A DNA stretch of 64,000 nucleotides from an uncultured Odoribacter sp. (GCA_900541415.1 UQJP01000002.1:1-64000); one strand, 5' to 3'. Shown: positions 6,068-15,895, counted from the first letter of the stretch. Notes: generated by a model from the letters alone, not told the origin. Made by a program: numbers and translations.

Positions 6068-8959
6068 ATGAGAATTGGATTACTTTCTTTTATTCTGTTG
6101 TTAGGTTTGGGTTGTCAAAGTAACGACACGGTGGAGCCTCCACCTCCCGTTCCTGAATTAATCATCGATTTGCCGGAAAATATGACGGTGAATTTGAAGA
6201 AAGAAGCTACTATCAAGTTGATAAACGTAACCACCAATGTGGCGGACTGGAACATTCTTCCTCAGGATGAAGCGACGAATGCCTGGTGCAGTGTGAATGC
6301 TGAAAAATCGGAATCTGCTCATAAAATCTGTTTTGATGTGAAGCAGAACGAGCAGGTGAGTGAGCGAAGTGCCTTATTTACGGTGTCGGGAACAGGGGTG
6401 AAAGATCAGGTCATTACTTTGGTGCAATTGGGAAGCGATCCTGTTCTTCGTTGTTCGCCTGCAAGTAAGCAGTTGGATTACAAAGAACAGAATTTTCAGC
6501 TTGAAGTCGTTACTAACATTTCTTACAGGCTGGTTTATGATACGGTGTGGATACGGACGGTGGATTCCCGTTCGGTGACGACCGACACTCTTGTTTTCCG
6601 GGCAACAGAAAATAAGTTGTTCGATGTGCGCCGGGATACGATACGTTTGGTGGAAGATTCCGACCGTGCGAATAAATTGGTGTTCAGCGTTCCGGTGGAA
6701 CAGGCCGCAACCGTTTTGGAAGAACAGTTCCCGGGTGATAAAAAGATCGCTGTGACCGGGGTTGTTTTAACAAGGGGGAATACTTACGGGAGCGAGGCGG
6801 CAGAACGAACGATAGACGGTAACTATCAAACCCATTATAGTTCCAGCCGTACGGCATTGGGCGATTCGGTGATTTTGGATTATACTTTAGCGGCGGAAAC
6901 GCAACGGGTGGATTATATCCGGCTTGTTCAACGGGCGAACGGGGACGTAAATTCCACTTTTAGCCAGGGCTCGATATGGTATAAGACAGCTTCTTCCGAC
7001 TGGATGTTTATCCAGAATTTTAACGTGACCCAAGGGAGCTCCGTAGAGGCGGAGTTGAGTATTGCCGCACCTGTGGAAATCCGGGTTTGTATCCAGAGTT
7101 GCCGGGGAGGCGCTGTGGCGTTGGCCGAGTTTGAATGTTACGAGAGTGCCAATGTGGGCGACCTGACTCAGGATGCAATTTATTTTTCCGACCGTGTTTT
7201 TTCGGAATTGGAGCCCGGTGTTACTCTTGCCGATCTTGAAAAAATCACGAATCCTTATGTCCGGTCTGTTGCCCATTCTTTGTTGCAGGGGAATTATCCC
7301 AAAGAATTCCGTTCCCGTGTTTATCATGCTTGTGAAAATCCCGGAACTGTGGGAAGTGGGCTGAAAATAGGCAGTCGGAGTGAATATGATAATCCGATGG
7401 GAGTCTTTTTTAAGCAAAATGAAAAGTATGTGGTTTTTGTGGATAAGGAGGATGATTCTCCGGTGGAGTTGTATATTAAAGATTTCCGTTCGGGGGGAGG
7501 GAGTGCCAGTTATAAGCTGAAATCCGGTTTGAATGCGATAGAGCCTTCGGTGGCGGGGAATGGATATATCCGCTATTGGAGGACGGATTACGCTAACGCT
7601 CCGGAAGTGAGTGTGCATGTGGTGTTCGGGCATGAAATCGGTTTTTGGGATAAGCGTGCGGGACATTCCAATGAGGATTGGAAACGTATTTTGGAGCTTG
7701 CCTGGAGGTTTACCTCGAATCAAAATATCACCAATGCTATGATGGATGTACTGGGCGACCGTATACAGCTGGTGAATACGGTGGAAGCTTTCCGTAAATA
7801 TTGTTTTTTAGATGTGGAGGATTTGGTGATGTGGCATGATAGCATTATGAATATCGAGTATCGGATGATGGGGTTGTTTAAATATAATGCTGTTCCTTAT
7901 AATAGGACTCTGGCAGCCCGTTCGTGGAGCGGCTTGCCTAATTGGGGCGGTTCTGCGGCCTGGTTCCCGAATACGGAACAGGAGATGTTGAGTGTGGCTT
8001 CTTTACGCAATTCCACGTGGGTGTTCGGACATGAGTTGGGGCATGGGAATCAAATCCGTCCGCATATGTTGATGACCGGATGGGGAGAGACTACGAATAA
8101 TAATTATAATCAGTATGTGGAGTATTTAATTGGGAATAAGCATAATCTTCGCCTCGATCATGAACGGATAAACCGGAAGCAGGGCGATTCTGAAAGTGTG
8201 ATCGGAGGGCGTTTTAATGCTTATTTGAATGAAGCTCATGTCGTGAAAGAACCGTATCTGACTCAGGAAGGCCCGGATTATAAGAAAGGTTCTATGAACG
8301 GAACAGGCTTGAGGGGCGACCATTTTGTGAAGTGTGTGCCCTTGTGGCAGCTTACCCTTTATTTTATGATCGCCGGAGAGGGGAACGATTGGTATCGTCC
8401 TGATTTTTGGGCAGATGTCAATTGGGCGGCTATACAGGATAACCGTACGGGCCTGAGTAACGGGGAACGTTATGTGAATTTCATGAAGCGTTCGATTGAG
8501 GCGTCCGGTTATAATTTGGCCCCGTTCTTTGAGCAGATGGGCTTGCTCCGGGTTGTCGATCGGTCTATCGACGATTATGCTGTGGGACAGGTAACGATCA
8601 CCCAGGCGGACGTGGATGAGGTGAAGGCTTTGGGGGCAATGAAACCGATGCCTTCTTCCCCCGTTATTTCTTATATTTCTGCCAATAGTGCGGATGCCTT
8701 TAAGACGCGCAGTGCTGTGAGCGGTACGTTCAATCAGGGGATAACAACGAATGGCGCAACGAAAAGCATTTTACATTCCGTGTGGCGGAATGTCGTGGTT
8801 TTTGAAACTTATAAAGGAGATGAATTGGTCGACATTGCGATGGTTGGGACCGGAAGTCCGGACAATAGCAGCACTCATGTGCGTTATCCGGAAGGCTCTA
8901 CCCGTATCGAGGCTGTGGCTTGGGACGGTGAACGTACGTTGGTGTTTGGCTCCCGTTAA
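6068..8959 (+). CDS. M60-like (enhancin-type) zinc peptidase lipoprotein with N-terminal BACON/Ig-like region
   Basis: A large secreted lipoprotein. The preferred start at 6068 gives an ordinary signal with lipobox LGLGC; an ATG nine bases upstream (6059) would add three residues. Order of parts, numbered from 6059: a proline-rich spacer, one or two BACON-like beta domains (about 35-220), an F5/8-type-C-like carbohydrate-binding region (about 230-365), then the peptidase M60 domain. The zinc motif HELGH is at 658-662, followed by a conserved glutamate-rich stretch. Family knowledge: M60-like proteins of gut Bacteroidota cleave mucin-type O-glycoproteins at the cell surface. The gene has its own promoter and is not in a polysaccharide utilisation locus. 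The substrate is not visible from sequence. Confidence 0.88.
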   Translation: MRIGLLSFILLLGLGCQSNDTVEPPPPVPELIIDLPENMTVNLKKEATIKLINVTTNVADWNILPQDEATNAWCSVNAEKSESAHKICFDVKQNEQVSERSALFTVSGTGVKDQVITLVQLGSDPVLRCSPASKQLDYKEQNFQLEVVTNISYRLVYDTVWIRTVDSRSVTTDTLVFRATENKLFDVRRDTIRLVEDSDRANKLVFSVPVEQAATVLEEQFPGDKKIAVTGVVLTRGNTYGSEAAERTIDGNYQTHYSSSRTALGDSVILDYTLAAETQRVDYIRLVQRANGDVNSTFSQGSIWYKTASSDWMFIQNFNVTQGSSVEAELSIAAPVEIRVCIQSCRGGAVALAEFECYESANVGDLTQDAIYFSDRVFSELEPGVTLADLEKITNPYVRSVAHSLLQGNYPKEFRSRVYHACENPGTVGSGLKIGSRSEYDNPMGVFFKQNEKYVVFVDKEDDSPVELYIKDFRSGGGSASYKLKSGLNAIEPSVAGNGYIRYWRTDYANAPEVSVHVVFGHEIGFWDKRAGHSNEDWKRILELAWRFTSNQNITNAMMDVLGDRIQLVNTVEAFRKYCFLDVEDLVMWHDSIMNIEYRMMGLFKYNAVPYNRTLAARSWSGLPNWGGSAAWFPNTEQEMLSVASLRNSTWVFGHELGHGNQIRPHMLMTGWGETTNNNYNQYVEYLIGNKHNLRLDHERINRKQGDSESVIGGRFNAYLNEAHVVKEPYLTQEGPDYKKGSMNGTGLRGDHFVKCVPLWQLTLYFMIAGEGNDWYRPDFWADVNWAAIQDNRTGLSNGERYVNFMKRSIEASGYNLAPFFEQMGLLRVVDRSIDDYAVGQVTITQADVDEVKALGAMKPMPSSPVISYISANSADAFKTRSAVSGTFNQGITTNGATKSILHSVWRNVVVFETYKGDELVDIAMVGTGSPDNSSTHVRYPEGSTRIEAVAWDGERTLVFGSR

Positions 8960-9039
8960 GCTGTTTCTTCGGATAGGTTGAAAACCTGTCTGGTGAAAGT
9001 GCCGTTTTAGCCGGAGGGTTTATATTGCAGTTTTGTATA

Positions 9040-9065
9040 AAGGCAGGGAGTAATCCCTGCCTTTT
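9040..9065. terminator. Bidirectional terminator between the peptidase gene and manA
   Basis: AAGGCAGGGA (9040-9049), loop GTAA, TCCCTGCCTT (9054-9063). It lies between two convergent genes and can serve both; the T-rich tail is short on each side. Confidence 0.7.
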
Positions 9066-9152
9066 CGTATGTTGTCTGTCATTATATATTGCCGGGGATT
9101 GAAAAAATAAGCGCCAGCAAAATAAAAAAAGTGGTTTCCAGATTTATGATGT

Positions 9153-10133
9153 TTATTTGATATAGATTTCCAAAACCTGTGCTTCCTTTTCCGGGATGAG
9201 GAAAATGTTTTTGAAGCAGGCCGGAACGAGTACGGTTTCTCCTTTCGACACTTTGACGAATTGGTCGACATCGTATACTACGGAAAAGTTTCCTTCCAAA
9301 CACATGTATATAACAAAGGAGTCGATTTCCATGTAATCTTTTTCAATCTCTTTGTCGAATTTCAATATGTTGGTGGTGAAATAATTGCAGTTTACCAGTT
9401 CTTCGGTATGATTTTCGTGGAGATGGTAATGGATGGCGTGTTCTTTTTGTGCGGAAAAATGAATGACATCGGTGGCGAGTTCGGTGTGGAGTTCTCTGGG
9501 GTTACCGTTTTTATCCCGGCGGTCATAGTCGTATATACGATAGGTGATGTCCGAGGTTTGTTGTATTTCGGCGATAAAGCAGCCTTTACAAATGGCGTGT
9601 ACCGTTCCGGCAGGGATAAAGAAGCAATTGCCTTTTTTCACTTTTTCTACGTTGAGTAGGTCGGGTAGGGTGTTTTGCCGGAGATGTTCCAGATATTCCT
9701 TTTTATCGGTATCTTTTTGAAAGCCCAGGATCAGTTCCGCTCCCGGATCGGCATCCACCAGATACCACATTTCCGTTTTTCCGTATGCATTGTGCCGTTC
9801 CTTTGCGGTGGCATCGTCGGGATGCACCTGGATCGACAGATTGTCACAGGCATCGATGTATTTGATAAGCAGGGGAAATTCCACTCCGAATTTTTCATAT
9901 ACCTGGTCGCCAACTAAATCGCCCATGTATACTTCGATCAGTTCTTCCAGCGTGTTATCTTCCAGTAAGCCTTCGGAAACCACAGAAATGTGGTCTTCTA
10001 CACCTGAAATTTCCCAGCTTTCCCCGATTGAGTCTTTGATCGAGGGATCGGTGCTTTTAGCAGATAGTTTTTTCCCACCCCAAAGTGTTTGTTTGAGGAT
10101 CGGTTTAAATTTTAAAGGATAAAGTATAGACAT
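9153..10133 (-). CDS. manA: Mannose-6-phosphate isomerase, class I
   Basis: A 326-residue zinc enzyme interconverting fructose 6-phosphate and mannose 6-phosphate, feeding GDP-mannose for glycans and allowing mannose use. The cupin metal-site motifs are visible: SIQVHPDD near residue 100, KTEMWY near 118-123, and the later GTVHAI near 178 with a distal histidine. Length fits the shorter type found in Firmicutes and Bacteroidota. Single gene, divergent from the lipoprotein gene at 10253. Confidence 0.94.
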   Translation of the reverse strand: MSILYPLKFKPILKQTLWGGKKLSAKSTDPSIKDSIGESWEISGVEDHISVVSEGLLEDNTLEELIEVYMGDLVGDQVYEKFGVEFPLLIKYIDACDNLSIQVHPDDATAKERHNAYGKTEMWYLVDADPGAELILGFQKDTDKKEYLEHLRQNTLPDLLNVEKVKKGNCFFIPAGTVHAICKGCFIAEIQQTSDITYRIYDYDRRDKNGNPRELHTELATDVIHFSAQKEHAIHYHLHENHTEELVNCNYFTTNILKFDKEIEKDYMEIDSFVIYMCLEGNFSVVYDVDQFVKVSKGETVLVPACFKNIFLIPEKEAQVLEIYIK

Positions 10134-10167
10134 GCTTTGTATATTTTATGTGCTATGGCTGTTTTTA

Positions 10168-10197
10168 TTGTTTTTCGGCATAAAAATTGTACCTTGC
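10168..10197 (+). promoter_or_regulatory. Candidate promoter of the 10253 lipoprotein gene
   Basis: TTG at 10168-10170, a 19-base spacer and TACCTTGC at 10190-10197, which matches four of six fixed consensus positions. Confidence 0.4.
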
Positions 10198-10198
10198 A

Positions 10199-10206
10199 CA
10201 AAGGTA
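10199..10206 (-). promoter_or_regulatory. Candidate -7 element of manA
   Basis: Reads TACCTTTG on the minus strand, 66 bases upstream of the manA start. A TTTG at 10223-10226 (minus strand) is 16 bases away, shorter than usual. It abuts the divergent plus-strand -7 element. Confidence 0.55.
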
Positions 10207-10252
10207 TAATTAATTAAAAAGCCAAAATTAAAATTTTAAAATTATTTGTAGT

Positions 10253-11320
10253 ATGAGGAGGATTGCTAAGTCATTGTTGATCGCATGCGGATTTTGTGTG
10301 TTGTTTTCCTGTAAGGATGATGATGACCGGGATGATACAATTTTGAATATGTCCGATTTGACAGGAAAGTATTGGTATTATAATCAATGGAGGGGAGATA
10401 AAGACAGTTATTTGAAGGAAGATGGGCTGGAGGTACTGAAGTTTGAGAAAAACGGAGAGCTTGTGTCGATGGATTTCGGAGGACGGAAAGTGGCGGTTGT
10501 GGGGAAATGGACTTCTTCCGGGAATGAGATCAATTTGGATTATAATAGTGGTGAACCCATTGTGTGGGATGTGTTGCGGAGCGGTAGCGATTATGTGGAG
10601 GCTGTGATTAACGGCCAGGGAGTGAGGGAATATACAACCGATGCCGACTGGCTGGATAATTTGACCGCCGATGCTTTTCTGGTCAATGAGTACACGGATG
10701 GGAATCGCTATAAAACTCATATCGGGGCTTATATCCGGGGAAATATGAATGTGCGTGAGGCAAACCTGATTCCTGCTTCTGAAACGGTGGTCCCGATGCA
10801 GAATAAAGGATATTATTGGTGTGAACGGGCCGCCCAAAGCGAGGATTATATCGATTTTGACGGTCAGCGGCGGGAAGCCCGGTTTTATATCCGTATCGGT
10901 AGTAACAGTCATTTAAAGTTGCAGGATATGATTTATGAGAACAATATTCCCGAACGCCCGTTGTCCGATGTGCAGTTACAGGCACAGAACCCGCAGGGGG
11001 TAAGTACGTTGACGGTGGATTGGAATCCTTATGACTGTTCTGATATTTATTACCGGATCGAGGTTTTCGACGGGAATATGGATTTGATCCGTCCTTATTT
11101 TGTGAGTAAAATCCAATCTCCCGGCAGACGTCAGATCGTTATCCGGGATAACACGGCGGGCGATGTGAACCGGATGAGTGACCTGAAATCCGGAGATAAG
11201 TATATTGTGCGCCTTGCCGCCATTCTTTTCGAACCGGGAACGGATGTGACAAACGACGAGTATAGTTATGCCAATATCCAGGCGATTACTTATGTCACGA
11301 AACCCGTGATCTGGGAGTAG
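10253..11320 (+). CDS. Lipoprotein of unknown function with lipocalin-like N-terminal and FN3-like C-terminal regions
   Basis: A 355-residue lipoprotein I do not recognise as a named family. The signal ends at lipobox LFSC with C20, followed by an acidic DDDDRDD stretch typical of surface-exported Bacteroidota lipoproteins. Residues about 35-115 (L-T-G-K-YW-YNQW, then a beta-rich segment with GKWTSSGNEI) look like the lipocalin-like domains found in many Bacteroidota lipoproteins. The C-terminal part, about 235-350, looks like a fibronectin type III fold ending in a conserved-looking TYVTKP tail. These assignments are by eye. It converges on the hydrolase gene with only 11 bases between the stops. 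Confidence 0.75.
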   Translation: MRRIAKSLLIACGFCVLFSCKDDDDRDDTILNMSDLTGKYWYYNQWRGDKDSYLKEDGLEVLKFEKNGELVSMDFGGRKVAVVGKWTSSGNEINLDYNSGEPIVWDVLRSGSDYVEAVINGQGVREYTTDADWLDNLTADAFLVNEYTDGNRYKTHIGAYIRGNMNVREANLIPASETVVPMQNKGYYWCERAAQSEDYIDFDGQRREARFYIRIGSNSHLKLQDMIYENNIPERPLSDVQLQAQNPQGVSTLTVDWNPYDCSDIYYRIEVFDGNMDLIRPYFVSKIQSPGRRQIVIRDNTAGDVNRMSDLKSGDKYIVRLAAILFEPGTDVTNDEYSYANIQAITYVTKPVIWE

Positions 11321-11331
11321 GATGAGTATTT

Positions 11332-12132
11332 TTATTCTTGTAGGAATTTTTGTATACAGCCGGCGAGTAGTTCCGGCTGTTCTGCGTGAATGGCGTGTGC
11401 AGCGCCCGGAATTATGGAGAATGCGGCCTGGGGAAATAAGCGTCTGATCGCAGGTGTGTCTTCTTCGGGGTGGATGTAATTGGAATTTTCACCTTTAATG
11501 AACAGTAGGTTGCCTGAGTAAGGCCGATGCTGTGGAGGATTTTCCCAGCCTTGCAGGCGGGGGAGGTTCGGACAAATGGATTCTACATTTATTTTCCATT
11601 CAAAACATCCCGTTTCTTTGTTTTTACGAATGTTCTTGGCTAAAAGATGGAATGTTTCGTCTTCCGGGAAATGTGCCCTTATATCGCTTAAAAAGGTGTC
11701 CCGTTCGTGAAAATTGCCGGGAGAGGTGGATTGCAGGTAGTGGCATAGGTTTTCATGCAGCCGGGTTTCGGGTGTCCGGGCATAGTCTTTGGGGGCAATG
11801 TCGATGACGATGGCTTTCCGGGTGATTTCCGGATGTTTTAATAGTAAGGTCATGAGTGTTTTACCTCCCATCGAATGTCCGGCCAGGTATAGCGGAACTT
11901 GCAGTTCCAATTGTATAATCCATTCGTAGATAGAATCGGACAAGGTGTCGTAATCGTGCCGGGGGATGTGGGGGGAAGCTCCGTGATTCGGTAGATCCGG
12001 GAGAATCACATGGTAGTGGCCTGTCAGGCGGTTCGCTACTGGCAGCCAGTTTTCCGACGCTCCCCAAAGCCCGTGCAGGAGTATAAGGGCAGGCTGGGAT
12101 TTATCTCCTTTTTCCCGGTAGAATAATTGCAT
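11332..12132 (-). CDS. Alpha/beta-fold hydrolase (YbfF-like esterase)
   Basis: A 266-residue alpha/beta hydrolase. Motifs: oxyanion-hole HGLWGASENW near residues 20-29, nucleophile elbow GHSMGG near 93-98, an acid region around DIAPKDY near 120, and the catalytic histidine in GAAHAIHAE near the C-terminus. The order and the Leu-His-Gly-Leu-Trp-Gly start match the YbfF acyl-thioesterase/esterase group rather than lipases. Cytoplasmic, no signal peptide. Substrate unknown. The gene lies downstream of the sdh terminator and is probably transcribed alone. Confidence 0.85.
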   Translation of the reverse strand: MQLFYREKGDKSQPALILLHGLWGASENWLPVANRLTGHYHVILPDLPNHGASPHIPRHDYDTLSDSIYEWIIQLELQVPLYLAGHSMGGKTLMTLLLKHPEITRKAIVIDIAPKDYARTPETRLHENLCHYLQSTSPGNFHERDTFLSDIRAHFPEDETFHLLAKNIRKNKETGCFEWKINVESICPNLPRLQGWENPPQHRPYSGNLLFIKGENSNYIHPEEDTPAIRRLFPQAAFSIIPGAAHAIHAEQPELLAGCIQKFLQE

Positions 12133-12265
12133 ATTTTATCGATTCTTTGGCAAAGATACGGGCTTTCTCCGATTTTGTGTGAAAAAACTTCATGTTTTTG
12201 TCCGATACTGTTCCGGAAGCGGAAGGAAGGTTATTGGGGGGCGTGATGAGGTTGTCGTTAGGCAC

Positions 12266-12297
12266 AAAAAAAGCCGCCTATATAGGCGGCTTTTTAT
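12266..12297. terminator. Terminator of the sdh/frd operon
   Basis: AAAAAGCCGCCT (12268-12279), loop ATAT, AGGCGGCTTTTT (12284-12295): a 12-bp perfect stem with T runs on both strands, immediately after the sdhB stop. Confidence 0.9.
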
Positions 12298-12310
12298 CGA
12301 CTTTCTATGA

Positions 12311-13072
12311 TTAATCTTTCAATTTTGCTTTCAGGTATTCGCGGTTCATCCGGGCGATGTGCGCAATAGATATTCCTTTCGGACATTCCATCTGGCAAGC
12401 TCCGGTGTTGGTGCAGTTCCCGAATCCGAGTTCATCCATTTTAGCTACCATTGCTTTAGCACGGCGTGCGGCTTCTATTTTTCCCTGTGGCAATAAAGCT
12501 AAACGGGAAACGTTAGAGGCTACGAAAAGCATAGCCGATGAGTTTTTACAGGTAGCTGCGCAAGCTCCACAGCCAATACAAGCAGCAGCGTCCATTGATT
12601 CTTCTGCATTGTCGTTGGAGATTGGAATTGCATTTGCATCGGGGATACCTCCGGTGTTTACGGAGATATAACCACCTGCCTGAAGAATTTTATCGTAAGC
12701 GTGACGGTCTACAATCAGGTCTTTGATTACCGGGAATGCCCCGCAACGCCACGGCTCGATGGTGATTGTGGCTCCATCTTCAAACCGGCGCATGTGCAGC
12801 TGGCAAGTTGTCACGTCACGGTCTGGCCCGTGTGCACGTCCGTCTACGAACAAGCTACATGTTCCACAGATACCTTCGCGGCAATCGTGGTCGAAAGCTA
12901 CCGGTTCTTTGTTTTCGCTTACCAGTTGTTCGTTCAGGATGTCCAACATTTCGAGAAATGAAGTTCCTGTTGAAATATCATGGATTTTGTATGTTTCAAA
13001 CCCGCCTTTTGATTTGGCATCTTTTTGCCGCCAAATCTTAAGTGTCAGTTCTTTTAATATTTTATCTGCCAT
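12311..13072 (-). CDS. sdhB: Succinate dehydrogenase/fumarate reductase iron-sulfur subunit
   Basis: A 253-residue electron-transfer subunit linking the flavoprotein to the membrane cytochrome. The three clusters are all visible: a [2Fe-2S] motif C-R-E-G-I-C-G-T-C near residue 64, a [4Fe-4S] motif CIGCGACAATCK near 142-153, and a [3Fe-4S]-type motif CTNTGACQMECPKG near 205-218. Last gene of the C-A-B operon and followed by its terminator. In an anaerobic gut bacterium the complex usually acts as fumarate reductase, generating succinate; direction cannot be read from sequence. Confidence 0.96.
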   Translation of the reverse strand: MADKILKELTLKIWRQKDAKSKGGFETYKIHDISTGTSFLEMLDILNEQLVSENKEPVAFDHDCREGICGTCSLFVDGRAHGPDRDVTTCQLHMRRFEDGATITIEPWRCGAFPVIKDLIVDRHAYDKILQAGGYISVNTGGIPDANAIPISNDNAEESMDAAACIGCGACAATCKNSSAMLFVASNVSRLALLPQGKIEAARRAKAMVAKMDELGFGNCTNTGACQMECPKGISIAHIARMNREYLKAKLKD

Positions 13073-13141
13073 AACCTTTAATTTTAAAATTACAATTGTG
13101 ATCCCGGAGGTCGTTTGGGCCTCTTCGATTTAAATCGTCAA

Positions 13142-15082
13142 TTATTTATAAGAACGTTGAGTAAGTTGGATGTTTTCAAACACTAAGTCTTCTTTATGGA
13201 GTTCCGGCGCTGTGTTTTCACCTTTGTATTCCCATACAGAAACGTATTTGTAGTGTTCGTCATCCCGTTTTGCTTCTCCTTCTTCGGTAACCGATTCCAG
13301 ACGGCAGTGTCCGCCGCACGATTCGTTACGGTCTAATGCGTCGTGTGCCATCAGGTCGGCAAGTTCGATAAAGTCCGCTACACGTCCGGCTTTTTCAAGC
13401 TCATTGTTCATGGCAGTAAATTCACCAACAACACGCAGGTCTTTATAGAATTCTTCTTTCAGTTCGGCGATCAGTTTGATAGCTTTTTTCAAGCCTTCGG
13501 CTTCTCTGGCCATTCCGATGTAATCCCACATAATATGTCCCAGATGTTTGTGGAAATGGTCGGGAGATTTTGTTCCCTTGATGTCGTACAGTTTCCGCAA
13601 ACGGTCGGTGAGGTGTTTTTCAGCCTCGTCGAATTCCGGGGTATTGGTTTTGATCTTCGGTGTCTGGATTTCTTTGGCCAGATAATCACCGATCGTGTAA
13701 GGCAGGATGAAATATCCGTCGGCCAGTCCCTGCATCAGGGCGGACGCTCCCAAACGGTTTGCTCCGTGGTCAGAGAAGTTACATTCTCCGATGGAATATA
13801 AACCGGGAATTGTGGTCATTAAGTTGTAGTCTACCCAAAGACCTCCCATCGAGTAGTGGATTGCCGGGTAAATCATCATCGGGTTGTGGTACGGATCTAC
13901 ATCGGTAATTTTTTCGTACATCTGGAATAAGTTCCCATAACGTTTTTCAATGGTTTCACGTCCCAATTGCTCGATTGCATATTTGAAATCGAGGAATACG
14001 GCTTTTCCGGTGTTGTTCACTCCGAATCCGGCATCACATCTTTCTTTGGCAGCACGGGAAGCAACGTCACGGGGTACGAGGTTTCCGAATGCCGGGTAAC
14101 GGCGTTCCAGATAGAAATCACGGTCTTCGTCCGGTATATCGTTCGGATTCAGGGTTCCTGCCTGTAATTTTTTAGCATCTTCCATTTTTTTCGGCACCCA
14201 CACACGTCCGTCGTTACGCAAAGATTCGGACATCAGGGTCAGCTTACTTTGCTGTTCGCCGTGTACCGGGATACAAGTGGGGTGAATCTGTACGAAACAG
14301 GGGTTTCCGAAATATGCACCGCGTTTGTAGGCTTGCCAGGCTGCACTTACGTTACATCCCATCGCATTTGTCGAGAGGAAGAATACATTTCCGTAGCCTC
14401 CGGTAGCCAGCACCACCGCATGTGCTCCGAAACGTTCGATTTCTCCGGTAACCAGGTTACGGGCAATCACTCCGCGTGCTTTTCCTTCTACGATGACAAT
14501 ATCGAGCACTTCATAACGATAGTGCATTTTGATTTTTCCTTTTTCGATCTGGCGGTTCATCGCTGCGTAGCAACCGAGCAATAATTGCTGTCCGGTTTGA
14601 CCGCGGGCATAGAACGTACGGCTTACCAGAGCCCCGCCGAATGAACGGTTAGCCAGCAGGCCGCCGTAATCACGGGCAAAAGGTACACCCTGTGCCACGC
14701 ACTGGTCGATGATCGAGTTACTCACTTCTGCCAAACGGTAAACGTTCGCTTCGCGGGCACGATAGTCGCCTCCCTTGATGGTTTCGTAGAACAGGCGGAA
14801 TACAGAGTCGTTATCGTTCGGGTAGTTCTTTGCAGCGTTGATACCTCCCTGTGCAGCGATAGAGTGCGCACGGCGGGGGGAATCCTGGTAACAGAAAGCT
14901 GTTACATTATATCCTAATTCTGCGAGGCTGGCTGCAGCAGAACCTCCTGCCAATCCAGTTCCTACAACGATAACATCCAGTTTCTTTTTGTTGGCCGGGC
15001 TTACAACACCGATATGGGCTTTATGGTTAGACCATTTGTCTTTTAAAGGTCCGGCTGGTATTTTAGCATCTAATATTGACAT
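13142..15082 (-). CDS. sdhA: Succinate dehydrogenase/fumarate reductase flavoprotein subunit
   Basis: A 646-residue flavoprotein. It has the FAD dinucleotide fold GTGLAGGSAAASLAELG near residues 41-57, the segment RAHSIAAQGGINAAKN with the histidine expected to carry covalent FAD, and the active-site HPTCIPVHGEQQ segment near 265. Length and the C-terminal CGGHCR motif fit the class B enzyme of Bacteroidota and epsilonproteobacteria. It lies between sdhC and sdhB in one operon. Confidence 0.97.
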   Translation of the reverse strand: MSILDAKIPAGPLKDKWSNHKAHIGVVSPANKKKLDVIVVGTGLAGGSAAASLAELGYNVTAFCYQDSPRRAHSIAAQGGINAAKNYPNDNDSVFRLFYETIKGGDYRAREANVYRLAEVSNSIIDQCVAQGVPFARDYGGLLANRSFGGALVSRTFYARGQTGQQLLLGCYAAMNRQIEKGKIKMHYRYEVLDIVIVEGKARGVIARNLVTGEIERFGAHAVVLATGGYGNVFFLSTNAMGCNVSAAWQAYKRGAYFGNPCFVQIHPTCIPVHGEQQSKLTLMSESLRNDGRVWVPKKMEDAKKLQAGTLNPNDIPDEDRDFYLERRYPAFGNLVPRDVASRAAKERCDAGFGVNNTGKAVFLDFKYAIEQLGRETIEKRYGNLFQMYEKITDVDPYHNPMMIYPAIHYSMGGLWVDYNLMTTIPGLYSIGECNFSDHGANRLGASALMQGLADGYFILPYTIGDYLAKEIQTPKIKTNTPEFDEAEKHLTDRLRKLYDIKGTKSPDHFHKHLGHIMWDYIGMAREAEGLKKAIKLIAELKEEFYKDLRVVGEFTAMNNELEKAGRVADFIELADLMAHDALDRNESCGGHCRLESVTEEGEAKRDDEHYKYVSVWEYKGENTAPELHKEDLVFENIQLTQRSYK

Positions 15083-15147
15083 AACTTTAATTTTTAATTT
15101 TAATTTTTGAATTTGACTGCCGATCCGATCTTACCGATCTGAAAATC

Positions 15148-15840
15148 TTAGCATCCCAATCCTGCGATAAAGTACAGAGGAATGATGCTGAATCCCACAG
15201 CGAATACTACTGCGAAGAAATAGGCTACATATTCCAGACGTTTTCTCCAGATGTCGTTGCAAAAGCCGATGCTCTGGAATGCCGACCAAAAGCCGTGTGT
15301 TACGTGAAGTCCCAGAAGGATTGCTCCTAAAATGTAAATCAGGCAATATATAACGCTCGATTTAAATAACCCGGCCACCAATGAGTAGGTATCTTCCATT
15401 TCAACTCCGCCAACCATGATCGCTGACAGCGGTGTTCCCAGCGACGGGAATTTGATATTCCACCAAAAGTTGTAAAGGTGGATTACCAAGAAAACAAGAA
15501 TCATAGAACCCAGAATAAACATATTGCGGGATGCCCATGTTGCATTGATTCCCTGACTGCTCTTTGCATATCCCACCGGACGTGCTTTCTGGTTTTGTAA
15601 GGTCAATACTGTCGCCCAGACGATGTGGATAATGAATCCTAAAGCCAGGATAGGCTCAACGATCTTGATGATCGGGTTCGTAGCCATGAAATGAGCGCCC
15701 TGATTGAACAGTTCCCCGCTGTTATCGAAGATCAACAGTAGGTTTAGCGCCAAGTGAACGCAAAGAAACGAGATCAGGAAAAGTCCTGAGAGGCTCATAA
15801 TGACTTTTTTCCCGATAGACGAAGTCAAAAAATTACTCAT
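15148..15840 (-). CDS. sdhC: Succinate dehydrogenase/fumarate reductase cytochrome b subunit
   Basis: A 230-residue membrane anchor with five predicted transmembrane helices (about residues 13-37, 58-82, 108-128, 155-180, 200-225) and conserved histidines in the helices (CVHLALN, FIIHIVWA, LVIHLYNFWW, LHVTHGFWSAF) suited to two haem b groups. This is the class B single-anchor type that exchanges electrons with menaquinone. First gene of the C-A-B operon. Confidence 0.94.
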   Translation of the reverse strand: MSNFLTSSIGKKVIMSLSGLFLISFLCVHLALNLLLIFDNSGELFNQGAHFMATNPIIKIVEPILALGFIIHIVWATVLTLQNQKARPVGYAKSSQGINATWASRNMFILGSMILVFLVIHLYNFWWNIKFPSLGTPLSAIMVGGVEMEDTYSLVAGLFKSSVIYCLIYILGAILLGLHVTHGFWSAFQSIGFCNDIWRKRLEYVAYFFAVVFAVGFSIIPLYFIAGLGC

Positions 15841-15887
15841 AATTAATTCTATTTGTTAATAACTGGTTAAATTCTATGTTTTGCTCG

Positions 15888-15895
15888 CAAAATTA
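15888..15895 (-). promoter_or_regulatory. Candidate -7 element of the sdhCAB operon
   Basis: Reads TAATTTTG on the minus strand, 47 bases upstream of the sdhC start. No clear -33 TTG at the usual spacing. Confidence 0.45.

Noticed and set aside
6887..7723. 278-codon minus-strand frame inside the M60 peptidase gene
   Set aside because: Shadow frame with no domain or signal; the plus frame has catalytic motifs.
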